Shown here in pieces: positions 1 to 7,360 of a stretch of 7,402 nucleotides of DNA. The notes under the pieces are model-generated. The model saw only the letters and a list, made by a program, of their open reading frames with translations, was not told the DNA's origin and searched no databases. A program made the translations under genes and the position numbers. How positions within the stretch are numbered: the stretch's first letter is position 1; each line of letters starts with the position of its first letter. Source of the stretch: an uncultured Eubacteriales bacterium (GTDB lineage Bacteria; Bacillota; Clostridia; Christensenellales; Borkfalkiaceae); the NCBI GenBank assembly GCA_900547645.1, contig URHP01000069.1:1-7402 (forward strand), in the 5' to 3' direction.

Positions 1-11
1 TTGACATAAAA

Positions 12-53
12 ATATGCACCCCCTAAAGTCTGTCCAACTTTTGGGGTGCATAT
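12..53 (-). terminator. Palindrome downstream of tpiA: candidate terminator and/or IS3-like remnant
   Basis: Bases 12-22 (ATATGCACCCC) are perfectly inverted at 43-53 (GGGGTGCATAT). A second short helix can form inside (AAAGT at 25-29 with ACTTT at 37-41), leaving a small loop. Read on the minus strand, the stem runs into a TTTTTA tract at about 8-12, so it could end the tpiA transcript, whose stop codon is 75 bases upstream. The two arms, TGCACCCC-AAAAGTTGGACA and TGCACCCCCTAAAGTCTGTCC, also resemble terminal inverted repeats of IS3-family (IS150-group) elements from memory. No transposase is present, so any element would be a deleted remnant or a MITE-like unit. The terminator role is inferred from shape; the mobile origin is less certain. 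Confidence 0.5.
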
Positions 54-127
54 CAGAATGCGCACGGGCGTCGTATTTTGTTATTTTGAGGGATGCGGTT
101 TTCCTCGTTACAAAGGGTTTTTATCGG

Positions 128-919
128 TTACAGAAGTTCCTTCGGGAGCTTCATGCCCTGCATGCCGCCCTTGTCGTAGTTTACGATGGTCGCAAAGTCG
201 TTTGCTTTCAGGGATGCGCCGCCGATCAGTCCGCCGTCGATCTCGGGCATCGCCATCAGCTGTTTGCAGTTGCCCGCATTCATGGAGCCGCCGTACTGGA
301 TGCGCACCTTCTCGGCGCACTTGGGGCAGAACACTTCGGCGCACTTTTTGCGGATATAGCCGATGGTCTCGTTTGCCTGTTCGCAGGTCGCCGTTTTACC
401 CGTTCCGATCGCCCAGACCGGCTCATAGGCAATGACGATCTTGGAAATATCGTCGATGCCCTTCATGCCTTCGGTGATCTGCCGGTCGAGCACTGCTTCC
501 GTCTTGCCGCTCTCGCGCTCTTCCAGCGTCTCGCCGATGCAGACGATGGGGGTGAGTCCTGCCGCAAGCGCCGCAAGCGTGCGCTTGTTGACGGTTTCAT
601 CCGTTTCGCCGAAGTACTGTCTGCGTTCGCTGTGACCGATGATCACGTACTTTACGCCGTATTCTTTCAGCATCGCCGCCGAGATCTCGCCCGTGTAAGC
701 GCCTTTTTCGGCAAAGTGGACGTTCTGTGCGCCGAGCGCAATGTTGCTGCCTGCAAGCGCTTCCGAGACGGCGGGAATGTCGATGGCGGGAACGCACACC
801 ACAACTTCGCATCTGGCGTCCGCCACAAGGGGTTTGACGGCGTTCACAAGGGCAACGCCCTCTTTCGCCGTGTTGTTCATCTTCCAGTTTCCTGCAATGA
901 TGGGGGTTCTCTGATTCAT
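128..919 (-). CDS. tpiA: Triosephosphate isomerase
   Basis: This cytosolic enzyme interconverts dihydroxyacetone phosphate and glyceraldehyde 3-phosphate in glycolysis and gluconeogenesis. The 263-residue product is slightly longer than the usual 250 or so. Family hallmarks are all visible: N11 and K13 in GNWKMN, the catalytic His96 in IIGHSERR, the catalytic Glu166 in AYEPVWAIGTGK (the phosphate-closing loop 6), YGGS at 209-212 and the phosphate-binding GGLIGGASL at 229-237. The start at 919 is preceded by AAAGGAG with 7 bases spacing. The in-frame ATG at 946 lies at or before the predicted transcription start, so it is unlikely. The gene is downstream of pgk in the same direction but is separated from it by the pgk terminator and has its own promoter. 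An oddity is eight cysteines, including Cys193 and a CPKC motif at 198-201 just before strand 7. Family assignment is certain. Confidence 0.98.
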   Translation of the reverse strand: MNQRTPIIAGNWKMNNTAKEGVALVNAVKPLVADARCEVVVCVPAIDIPAVSEALAGSNIALGAQNVHFAEKGAYTGEISAAMLKEYGVKYVIIGHSERRQYFGETDETVNKRTLAALAAGLTPIVCIGETLEERESGKTEAVLDRQITEGMKGIDDISKIVIAYEPVWAIGTGKTATCEQANETIGYIRKKCAEVFCPKCAEKVRIQYGGSMNAGNCKQLMAMPEIDGGLIGGASLKANDFATIVNYDKGGMQGMKLPKELL

Positions 920-951
920 AGTACAGCTCCTTTCTGTTTTTTCCACGCCAA

Positions 952-980
952 ATTATAGCACATCTGTCCGGGAATAGCAA
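952..980 (-). promoter_or_regulatory. tpiA promoter (extended -10)
   Basis: On the minus strand there is a consensus TATAAT at 952-957, preceded by TG one base upstream (TGCTATAAT). A weaker -35, TTGCTA at 975-980, lies 17 bases away. The predicted transcription start is near 945, giving a leader of about 25 bases with little room for regulation. The promoter lies between the pgk terminator and tpiA, which supports independent transcription of tpiA. Confidence 0.8.
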
Positions 981-1037
981 TCCCAAACGGGAAAATTAAA
1001 AAATATTTTTCATTTACGGCATCGGCGAAAGACAATC

Positions 1038-1067
1038 AAAAAAAGGACTGCGCTCGTGCGCAGTCCT
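1038..1067 (-). terminator. Rho-independent terminator of pgk
   Basis: A perfect 10-bp stem, AGGACTGCGC at 1044-1053 with GCGCAGTCCT at 1058-1067, closes a four-base loop (TCGT on the plus strand). On the minus strand the stem is followed by seven T residues (A tract at 1038-1044 on the plus strand). It starts about 40 bases after the pgk stop codon and sits upstream of the tpiA promoter, so it should separate the two glycolytic genes transcriptionally. Confidence 0.9.
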
Positions 1068-1105
1068 GTCGTTTTGTCTTTTATGCGCCGCAGCGCACCG
1101 ATCGC

Positions 1106-2413
1106 TTACTTTTTGTCGTTCAGGCAGGCAATGCCGGGAAGCACTTTGCCTTCGAACAGTTCGAGGGAAGCGCCGCCGCCCGTCGAGATATGCGTGATCT
1201 TATCGGCAAAGCCGAGCTGCGTGCAGGCAGCCGCGCTGTCGCCGCCGCCGACGATGGTCGTTGCGTCCTTTGCATCCGCAAGCGCCTGCGCAACCGCGAT
1301 GGTGCCTTCCGCAAGGACGGGGTTCTCGAACACGCCCATGGGACCGTTCCAGATGACCGTCTTCGCGCCCTTGATCTTGTCCGCAAACAGCTTGCGCGTC
1401 TCGGGACCGATGTCAAGTCCCATCATGTCTGCAGGGATCTGCATGGAGGGAACGACGCTCGTTTCGATCTTTGCGTCGATGGGATCGGGGAACGCCTTGG
1501 CGATCACGGTATCGACGGGCAGGAGCAGCTCCTTGCCCATGTCCGCCGCTTTCTTGATCATGTCGTTGCAGTAGTCGATCTTTTCGTCATCCACAAGTGA
1601 GGTGCCGACCGAGCCGCCCTTCGCCTTCAGGAAGGTGTACGCCATGCCGCCGCCGATGATGAGCGTATCGCACTTTTCCAGCAGATTGGAGATGACGTTC
1701 AGCTTGTCCGCAACTTTTGCGCCGCCCAGAATGGCAACGAAGGGACGGACGGGGTGGTCGAGGGAATCTGCCATGACGGTGAGTTCCTTTTCGATGAGGA
1801 AGCCGCAGACCGCCGTCTTGACGAGCCCGTATTCGACGATCGCCGCCGTGGAGGCATGCGAACGGTGCGCCGTGCCGAATGCGTCGTTGACGTAGATGTC
1901 GCAGAAGGAAGCCAGCTTCTTGCAGAATTCAAGATCTTTCTTTTCCTCTTCCCAGTGGAAACGCAGATTTTCAAGCAGGACGCATTCGCCGTCCTTGCAG
2001 GCGGCGACTTTCGCCTGCGCATCGGGACCGATCACGTCGTGCGCGAACGTCACCTTGTTGCCGAGCAGTTCGTTGAGACGCTTTGCCACAGGCGCAAGGG
2101 TGAGCTTTTTGGGCTCTTCCTTTTTCGCCTTTTCGATGATGGCTTCTGCGGTCGTCTCGCCCTTTTCCACTTTTGCCTTGTCCTTCTTGTTGAGCTTGAC
2201 TTCGTCGGAGAAGATGGAGTGGGGTTTGCCCATGTGCGAGCAGAGGATGACTTTCGCTCCCTGCTCCATTAAGTATTTGATGGTGGGAAGGGCGCCCATG
2301 ATGCGGTTTTCGTCGGTGATGACGCCGTCCTTCATGGGGACGTTGAAGTCGCAGCGCACCAGCGCGCGCTTGCCTTTCCAGTCTTTGATGTCTCTTACGG
2401 TCATTTTGTTCAT
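1106..2413 (-). CDS. pgk: Phosphoglycerate kinase
   Basis: This cytosolic enzyme transfers phosphate from 1,3-bisphosphoglycerate to ADP, the first ATP-yielding step of glycolysis. The product has 435 residues against about 390-400 in most bacteria. The N-terminal substrate domain shows VRCDFNVP (R20, D22, N24), R37, SHMGKP (H60), ENLRF (R151) and HRSH (R184). The C-terminal nucleotide domain shows LGGAK (K233), NGPMGVFE at 356-363, GGGDS at 389-393 and TGGGAS at 411-416. The extra length is mainly a Lys/Glu-rich insertion of about 30 residues after SHMGKPHS (about 66-103), where most bacteria have a short loop before the LAPVAKRL helix. The start at 2413 follows GAAGGAG with 10 bases spacing; Met4 at 2404 would be too far from it. 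pgk is divergent from the str operon and has its own promoter and terminator. Confidence 0.98.
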   Translation of the reverse strand: MNKMTVRDIKDWKGKRALVRCDFNVPMKDGVITDENRIMGALPTIKYLMEQGAKVILCSHMGKPHSIFSDEVKLNKKDKAKVEKGETTAEAIIEKAKKEEPKKLTLAPVAKRLNELLGNKVTFAHDVIGPDAQAKVAACKDGECVLLENLRFHWEEEKKDLEFCKKLASFCDIYVNDAFGTAHRSHASTAAIVEYGLVKTAVCGFLIEKELTVMADSLDHPVRPFVAILGGAKVADKLNVISNLLEKCDTLIIGGGMAYTFLKAKGGSVGTSLVDDEKIDYCNDMIKKAADMGKELLLPVDTVIAKAFPDPIDAKIETSVVPSMQIPADMMGLDIGPETRKLFADKIKGAKTVIWNGPMGVFENPVLAEGTIAVAQALADAKDATTIVGGGDSAAACTQLGFADKITHISTGGGASLELFEGKVLPGIACLNDKK

Positions 2414-2448
2414 AACGGTTGATCTCCTTCTATGAATTTCCACCCAAT

Positions 2449-2477
2449 ATTGTAATGCTTTTTCCGTTTTTTGTCAA
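2449..2477 (-). promoter_or_regulatory. pgk promoter
   Basis: On the minus strand there is a perfect -35 TTGACA (2472-2477), a 17-base spacer and a near-consensus -10 TACAAT (2449-2454). The predicted transcription start is near 2442, about 29 bases ahead of the pgk start codon, with the ribosome binding site between them. This is a strong vegetative sigma-A-type promoter. Confidence 0.9.
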
Positions 2478-2553
2478 TACCTTGTTTTGTATTTCTTTCC
2501 GGTCGGACAAAGAAAATGCGCCCGAGGAAGACGTTGGGGGGGATTCCGGCATT

Positions 2554-2600
2554 CTGCTCTGAATGATCAATAATATTATTATAAGGAAAAATAAGAGCAG
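2554..2600. repeat. Nested AT-rich palindrome
   Basis: CTGCTCT (2554-2560) is perfectly inverted at 2594-2600 (AGAGCAG). Inside the loop is a second palindrome, AATAATATTATT (2569-2580). It lies midway between the divergent pgk and rpsL promoters. It could be a protein-binding site, a hairpin or chance in AT-rich DNA; no known operator was recognised. Confidence 0.4.
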
Positions 2601-2645
2601 GAGGCAAATTATGTAAAAATAATTGCCGAAAGTTGTTCCAAACAT

Positions 2646-2674
2646 TTGACAAAAACTTGTCCGTTTGGTAAAAT
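2646..2674 (+). promoter_or_regulatory. str operon promoter upstream of rpsL
   Basis: A perfect -35 TTGACA (2646-2651), a 17-base spacer and a -10 TAAAAT (2669-2674) with the extended TG dinucleotide (TGG at 2666-2668) make a very strong vegetative promoter, as expected for ribosomal protein genes. The transcription start should be near 2681, leaving a leader of about 119 bases before rpsL. Confidence 0.92.
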
Positions 2675-2680
2675 GCATTT

Positions 2681-2799
2681 TGCCTGTTTTCCCATGGGCG
2701 CATTTTTTCGTGCGCCGAAAAGGGAAAAGGCACGACAAAGTTCCTTCGATCGCCATGCGATCATGAGGATATTCCGAAATCTTACAAGGAGGTAACACA
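2681..2799 (+). ncRNA. Structured rpsL (str operon) leader
   Basis: The predicted 5' untranslated region starts with a two-level hairpin. The outer arm GCC-TG-TTTTCCC (2682-2693) pairs with GGGAAAAGGC (2722-2731) apart from a two-base bulge; the inner arm GGCGCA (2697-2702) pairs with TGCGCC (2711-2716). A second hairpin, GATCGC-CAT-GCGATC, lies at 2748-2762. Next comes GATATTCCGAAATC (2768-2781), the perfect complement of 3198-3211 in the rpsL-rpsG gap. The ribosome binding site AAGGAGG (2786-2792) follows, 7 bases before the ATG. There is no U tract after the first hairpin, so a translational role fits better than attenuation. I recognise no known leader family. Structures were drawn by eye. 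Confidence 0.55.
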
Positions 2800-3171
2800 A
2801 TGCCCACGATCAACCAGCTCATCAAGAAGGGCAGAGAGACGGAGGCGAACAAATCCAAGTGCCCCATTCTCGACGCATGCCCGCAGAAGCGCGGCGTCTG
2901 CCTTTCCGTGACGACGACTTCTCCCAAGAAGCCCAACTCGGCGCTTCGTAAGATCGCAAGAGTCAGGCTGACCAACAAGCAGGAAGGTACGGTGTACATT
3001 CCCGGCGAAGGTCACAACCTGCAGGAGCACAGCTCCGTTCTCATCCGCGGCGGAAGAGTCAAGGATCTGCCCGGCGTCCGCTATCACATCATCCGCGGCG
3101 CGCTCGACACGGCAGGCGTTGCAAAGCGCAAGCAGGCGCGCAGCAAGTACGGCGCAAAGCGCCCTAAGTAA
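2800..3171 (+). CDS. rpsL: 30S ribosomal protein S12
   Basis: S12 sits at the decoding centre of the 30S subunit and takes part in tRNA selection. The 123-residue product has normal length for the short form of the family (about 124 in E. coli). Recognisable blocks are CPQKRGVC at 27-34, [11 protein letters not shown] at 41-51, [10 protein letters not shown] at 69-78 and [14 protein letters not shown] at 83-96. Lys43 and Lys88, classical streptomycin-resistance positions, have the sensitive-type lysine, and Asp89, the residue methylthiolated by RimO in E. coli, is present. An oddity is 35-41, LSVTTTS where most bacteria have TRVYTTT or TRVGTMT, and an additional cysteine at 21. The ATG has a near-perfect ribosome binding site (AAGGAGG, 7 bases). 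First gene of the str operon. Confidence 0.99.
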   Translation: MPTINQLIKKGRETEANKSKCPILDACPQKRGVCLSVTTTSPKKPNSALRKIARVRLTNKQEGTVYIPGEGHNLQEHSSVLIRGGRVKDLPGVRYHIIRGALDTAGVAKRKQARSKYGAKRPK

Positions 3172-3342
3172 GCACGGCTTACGCAATCGATCCTACTGAT
3201 TTCGGAATATCATCCCCGATGAAGTAGGCAGTATGTCCGCAAGGACAGAAGGATCGCTACCGCAAGGCAAGCGACAGCCGTATTGAAGGGTGGCCGCCCA
3301 TCGGCCGAAAATCGCATTAAAATCCAAAAGGAGGAAACAATC
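3172..3342 (+). ncRNA. Candidate structured regulatory RNA between rpsL and rpsG
   Basis: This 171-base gap has no gene, no obvious promoter and no terminator, but has much pairing potential. A closing helix, ACGGCT (3174-3179) with AGCCGT (3276-3281), encloses several helices. CGATCCT (3188-3194) can pair with AGGATCG (3250-3256); overlapping it, CCTACT (3192-3197) can pair with AGTAGG (3223-3228), which may be an alternative state. TGTCC-GCAA-GGACA (3234-3247) is a GNRA hairpin, and a second GCAA hairpin uses TCGCT/AGCGA (3254-3258/3270-3274). A last hairpin, GGCCG-CCCAT-CGGCC, lies at 3292-3306. The rpsG ribosome binding site is at 3327-3334. In E. coli, S7 represses by binding the rpsL-rpsG gap of the same operon, so an S7 control site is a reasonable inference. 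I recognise no known riboswitch. Folding was by eye. Confidence 0.6.
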
Positions 3343-3813
3343 ATGCCCAGAAGAGGGAAAGTCCCCAAGAGAGACGTCTTGCCCGATCCCCTTTACGGGA
3401 GCAAGGTCGTCACCAAGCTCATCAACCAGATCATGCTCGACGGCGAAAAGAGCGTTGCGCAGGGCATCGTCTATGACGCGTTCAAGATCATGAGCGAGAA
3501 GCTCAACATGGACGCCATGGAGATCTTCAAGCAGGCGCTTGCAAACATCACGCCCGTCGTCGAAGTCAAGGCTCGCCGTGTGGGCGGCGCGAACTATCAG
3601 GTTCCCGTCGAAATCCGCCCCGAACGCCGTCAGACGCTCGCCATCCGCTGGCTCGTCATCAACACGAGAAAGCGCTCCGAGCGCGAGATGAGCAAGAAGC
3701 TCGCGGCGGAACTCATGGACGCCTACAACAACACGGGCGGTTCCGTGAAGAAGAAGGAAGACACCCACAGAATGGCGGAAGCGAACAAGGCGTTCGCGCA
3801 CTTCCGCTTCTAA
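3343..3813 (+). CDS. rpsG: 30S ribosomal protein S7
   Basis: S7 nucleates assembly of the 3' major domain of 16S rRNA (the 30S head) and lines the E site. The product is 156 residues, the usual length. Hallmarks are [16 protein letters not shown] at the N-terminus, the [18 protein letters not shown] block at about 74-91 that includes RNA-contacting residues, RPERR just after it, and the C-terminal [15 protein letters not shown]. The start at 3343 is set by AAAGGAGG (3327-3334, 8 bases spacing) and by the conserved MPRRG start. An upstream in-frame TTG at 3283 would add residues foreign to the family. The gene ends 12 bases before fusA. In E. coli S7 is the autogenous repressor of the str operon. 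Confidence 0.99.
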   Translation: MPRRGKVPKRDVLPDPLYGSKVVTKLINQIMLDGEKSVAQGIVYDAFKIMSEKLNMDAMEIFKQALANITPVVEVKARRVGGANYQVPVEIRPERRQTLAIRWLVINTRKRSEREMSKKLAAELMDAYNNTGGSVKKKEDTHRMAEANKAFAHFRF

Positions 3814-3825
3814 GAGAGGCGCTGT

Positions 3826-5910
<2,085 letters not shown>

Positions 5911-6103
5911 GCGCCGCGCGGGGAAAATGCGGAAAAATTTGAAAAAAATATCGATAAAGTTATTGCAAATTTTTTCGCAATAGGGTATAATAGAGAAAGC
6001 AAGCGTCAAGCTTGATATCATTGTTTGATAGATAGCTGCGCTTTCGGCTCGCAAGAGCCGGAAAAAGTTATCAAATTATAAAAATTTTCGGAGGAAACCC
6101 AAA
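5911..6103 (+). ncRNA. fusA-tuf gap with tuf promoter and structured leader
   Basis: The gap is 193 bases. Its first part is AT-rich and carries the internal tuf promoter. From about 5998 onward it is leader RNA. TTTGATA (6024-6030) is perfectly complementary to TATCAAA (6069-6075). This outer helix encloses a strong hairpin, CGGCTC-GCAA-GAGCCG (6045-6060), extendable by three A/G-U pairs (6042-6044 with 6061-6063). A short palindrome, TCAAGCTTGA, precedes it at 6006-6015 or so. The tuf ribosome binding site GGAGG (6090-6094) lies 9 bases before the ATG and outside the helix. No factor-independent terminator was seen after fusA, so read-through from the str promoter also reaches tuf. No known RNA family was recognised. 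Confidence 0.5.
5963..5991 (+). promoter_or_regulatory. Internal promoter of tuf
   Basis: A consensus -10 TATAAT (5986-5991) lies 17 bases after TTGCAA (5963-5968), a 4-of-6 match to the -35 consensus. The predicted transcription start is near 5998, giving a leader of about 105 bases. An inverted repeat, TATTGC (5961-5966) and GCAATA (5977-5982), overlaps the -35 and spacer. An extra promoter lets EF-Tu be made in excess over ribosomal proteins and EF-G, as is usual in bacteria. Confidence 0.8.
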
Positions 6104-7318
6104 ATGGCAAAATTTGACAGAAGCAAGCCCCACGTCAACATTGGTACCATTGGCCACGTTGACCACGGCAAGACGACGTTGACCGCAGCTATCACCATGG
6201 TTATGGCGTGCAAAGGTCAGGCTCAGAAGATGCGCTACGACGAAATCGACAAGGCGCCCGAAGAGAAAGCACGCGGAATTACAATCAATACCGCGCACGT
6301 CGAGTATGAGACGGACAAGCGTCACTATGCGCACGTTGACTGCCCCGGCCACGCGGACTACGTCAAGAACATGATCACGGGCGCTGCCCAGATGGACGGC
6401 GCGATCCTCGTCGTCGCTGCGACGGACGGTCCCATGCCCCAGACGCGTGAGCACATCCTGCTCGCCCGTCAGGTCGGCGTTCCTTATATCGTCGTTTTCC
6501 TGAACAAGTGCGATCAGCTCGACGATCCCGAGCTTCTTGAGCTTGTCGAGATGGAGATCAGAGAGCTTCTTTCGTCCTACGATTTCCCTGGAGACGAGAT
6601 CCCGATCATCAAGGGATCCGCGCTCAAGGCGCTTGAAAAGGCGACGAGCGGTTGCTCCAACGAGGAAGTTCTTGCTGCTCCCGAATGCCAGTGCATCCTC
6701 GAGCTCATGGACACCATCGACAGTTACATTCCTACGCCTGAGCGCGACGACAAGAAGCCTTTCCTGCTTCCCGTCGAGGACGTCTTCACGATCTCCGGCC
6801 GCGGCACGGTTGCCACGGGCAGAGTTGAGCGCGGTGTTGCGCACGTCGGCGATCCTGCTGAGATCGTCGGCCTGATCGAGAAGCCCCGCTCCACGGTCAT
6901 CACCGGTCTTGAAATGTTCCACAAGCAGCTCGATGAAGCAATGGCGGGTGATAACGTCGGTGCGCTGCTCCGCGGTATCAACCGTACGGACGTCGAGAAG
7001 GGACAGGTTATCGCGAAGCCCGGCACCGTTCCTACGGCTACCGTGTTCGAGGCGCAGGTCTACGTTCTGACGAAGGAAGAGGGCGGCCGTCACACGGCGT
7101 TCTTCAATCACTATCGTCCTCAGTTCTTCATCCGCACGACGGACGTCACGGGTTCCATCGAACTTCCCGCAGGCGTTGAAATGGTCATGCCCGGCGACCA
7201 CGTCACCATGACGGTCGAGCTGATCAAGCCCGTCGCGATCGAGGAAGGACTCCGCTTCGCTATCCGTGAGGGTGGCAGAACGGTCGGTTCCGGCGTTGTG
7301 TCCAAGATCGTCAAGTAA
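6104..7318 (+). CDS. tuf: Elongation factor Tu
   Basis: EF-Tu is the abundant cytosolic GTPase that delivers aminoacyl-tRNA to the ribosomal A site. The product has 404 residues against about 394-400 usually. The G domain (about 1-208) shows GHVDHGKTT (17-25), RGITIN (57-62), DCPGH (79-83, with catalytic His83), NKCD (134-137) and GSALKAL (171-177). Domain II (about 209-308) has [13 protein letters not shown]; domain III (about 309-404) has [21 protein letters not shown] and the C-terminal [12 protein letters not shown]. The extra length is an insertion of about 11 residues after LKALE, around 179-197, with three cysteines (184, 195, 197). At 307-315, GTVPTATVF replaces the common G-(S/T)-I-x-PHTKF. 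The start follows GGAGG with 9 bases spacing. Codon choice (more GTT and GCT than fusA) fits very high expression. Confidence 0.99.
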   Translation: MAKFDRSKPHVNIGTIGHVDHGKTTLTAAITMVMACKGQAQKMRYDEIDKAPEEKARGITINTAHVEYETDKRHYAHVDCPGHADYVKNMITGAAQMDGAILVVAATDGPMPQTREHILLARQVGVPYIVVFLNKCDQLDDPELLELVEMEIRELLSSYDFPGDEIPIIKGSALKALEKATSGCSNEEVLAAPECQCILELMDTIDSYIPTPERDDKKPFLLPVEDVFTISGRGTVATGRVERGVAHVGDPAEIVGLIEKPRSTVITGLEMFHKQLDEAMAGDNVGALLRGINRTDVEKGQVIAKPGTVPTATVFEAQVYVLTKEEGGRHTAFFNHYRPQFFIRTTDVTGSIELPAGVEMVMPGDHVTMTVELIKPVAIEEGLRFAIREGGRTVGSGVVSKIVK

Positions 7319-7328
7319 AATCAAAGTT

Positions 7329-7360
7329 AAAAAAGCTCACGCTTCGGCGTGAGCTTTTTT
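7329..7360 (+). terminator. Rho-independent terminator of the str operon
   Basis: GCTCACGC (7335-7342) pairs with GCGTGAGC (7347-7354) around a TTCG tetraloop closed by C-G, an exceptionally stable hairpin. Six A residues precede and six T residues follow the stem, so it can act in both directions. It begins 10 bases after the tuf stop codon, marking the end of the operon. The last 42 bases of the window after it hold nothing recognisable. Confidence 0.95.

Larger units (their letters stand above)
2414..2799. other. Divergent intergenic region between pgk and rpsL
   Basis: This 386-base gap has no convincing gene. From left to right it holds the pgk ribosome binding site and promoter (to 2477), a stretch with a G tract at 2535-2541, a nested AT-rich palindrome (2554-2600), the str promoter (2646-2674) and the rpsL leader (about 2681-2799). 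Open frames crossing it continue antisense into rpsL and have no plausible protein character. A second, weaker minus-strand promoter for pgk is possible: TATAAT at 2578-2583 with TTGCCT 18 bases away at 2602-2607. Confidence 0.8.

Noticed and set aside
14..958. Open reading frame of 314 codons on the plus strand over tpiA
   Set aside because: Antisense shadow of tpiA, whose catalytic residues are intact on the other strand.
2430..2999. Minus-strand frame of 189 codons crossing the pgk-rpsL gap into rpsL
   Set aside because: It overlaps the first half of rpsL antisense, covers the pgk promoter and str promoter, and has no ribosome binding site. The hydrophobic stretch comes from the AT-rich gap, not from a membrane protein.
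3292..3306. GGCCG-CCCAT-CGGCC hairpin as a terminator between rpsL and rpsG
   Set aside because: Stable hairpin but followed by GAAAATCGC rather than a T tract, and rpsG has no promoter of its own, so termination here makes little sense.
3172..3306. Known riboswitch (c-di-GMP, cobalamin, THF, NiCo) in the rpsL-rpsG gap
   Set aside because: The GCAA hairpins recalled c-di-GMP-I, but the conserved core blocks of these classes are absent, and the position between two ribosomal protein genes fits autoregulation better.
3283..3342. Upstream TTG start extending rpsG by 20 residues
   Set aside because: The ATG at 3343 has an ideal ribosome binding site and gives the family's standard 156 residues starting MPRRG.
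5933..5974. AAAAATTTG / CAAATTTTT inverted repeat after fusA as terminator
   Set aside because: Only A-T pairs apart from one, with a 24-base loop and overlap with the tuf -35. It is too weak to be called a terminator.
6071..7324. Open reading frame of 417 codons antisense to tuf
   Set aside because: Shadow of the highly biased tuf gene; it starts inside the str terminator stem and resembles no family.
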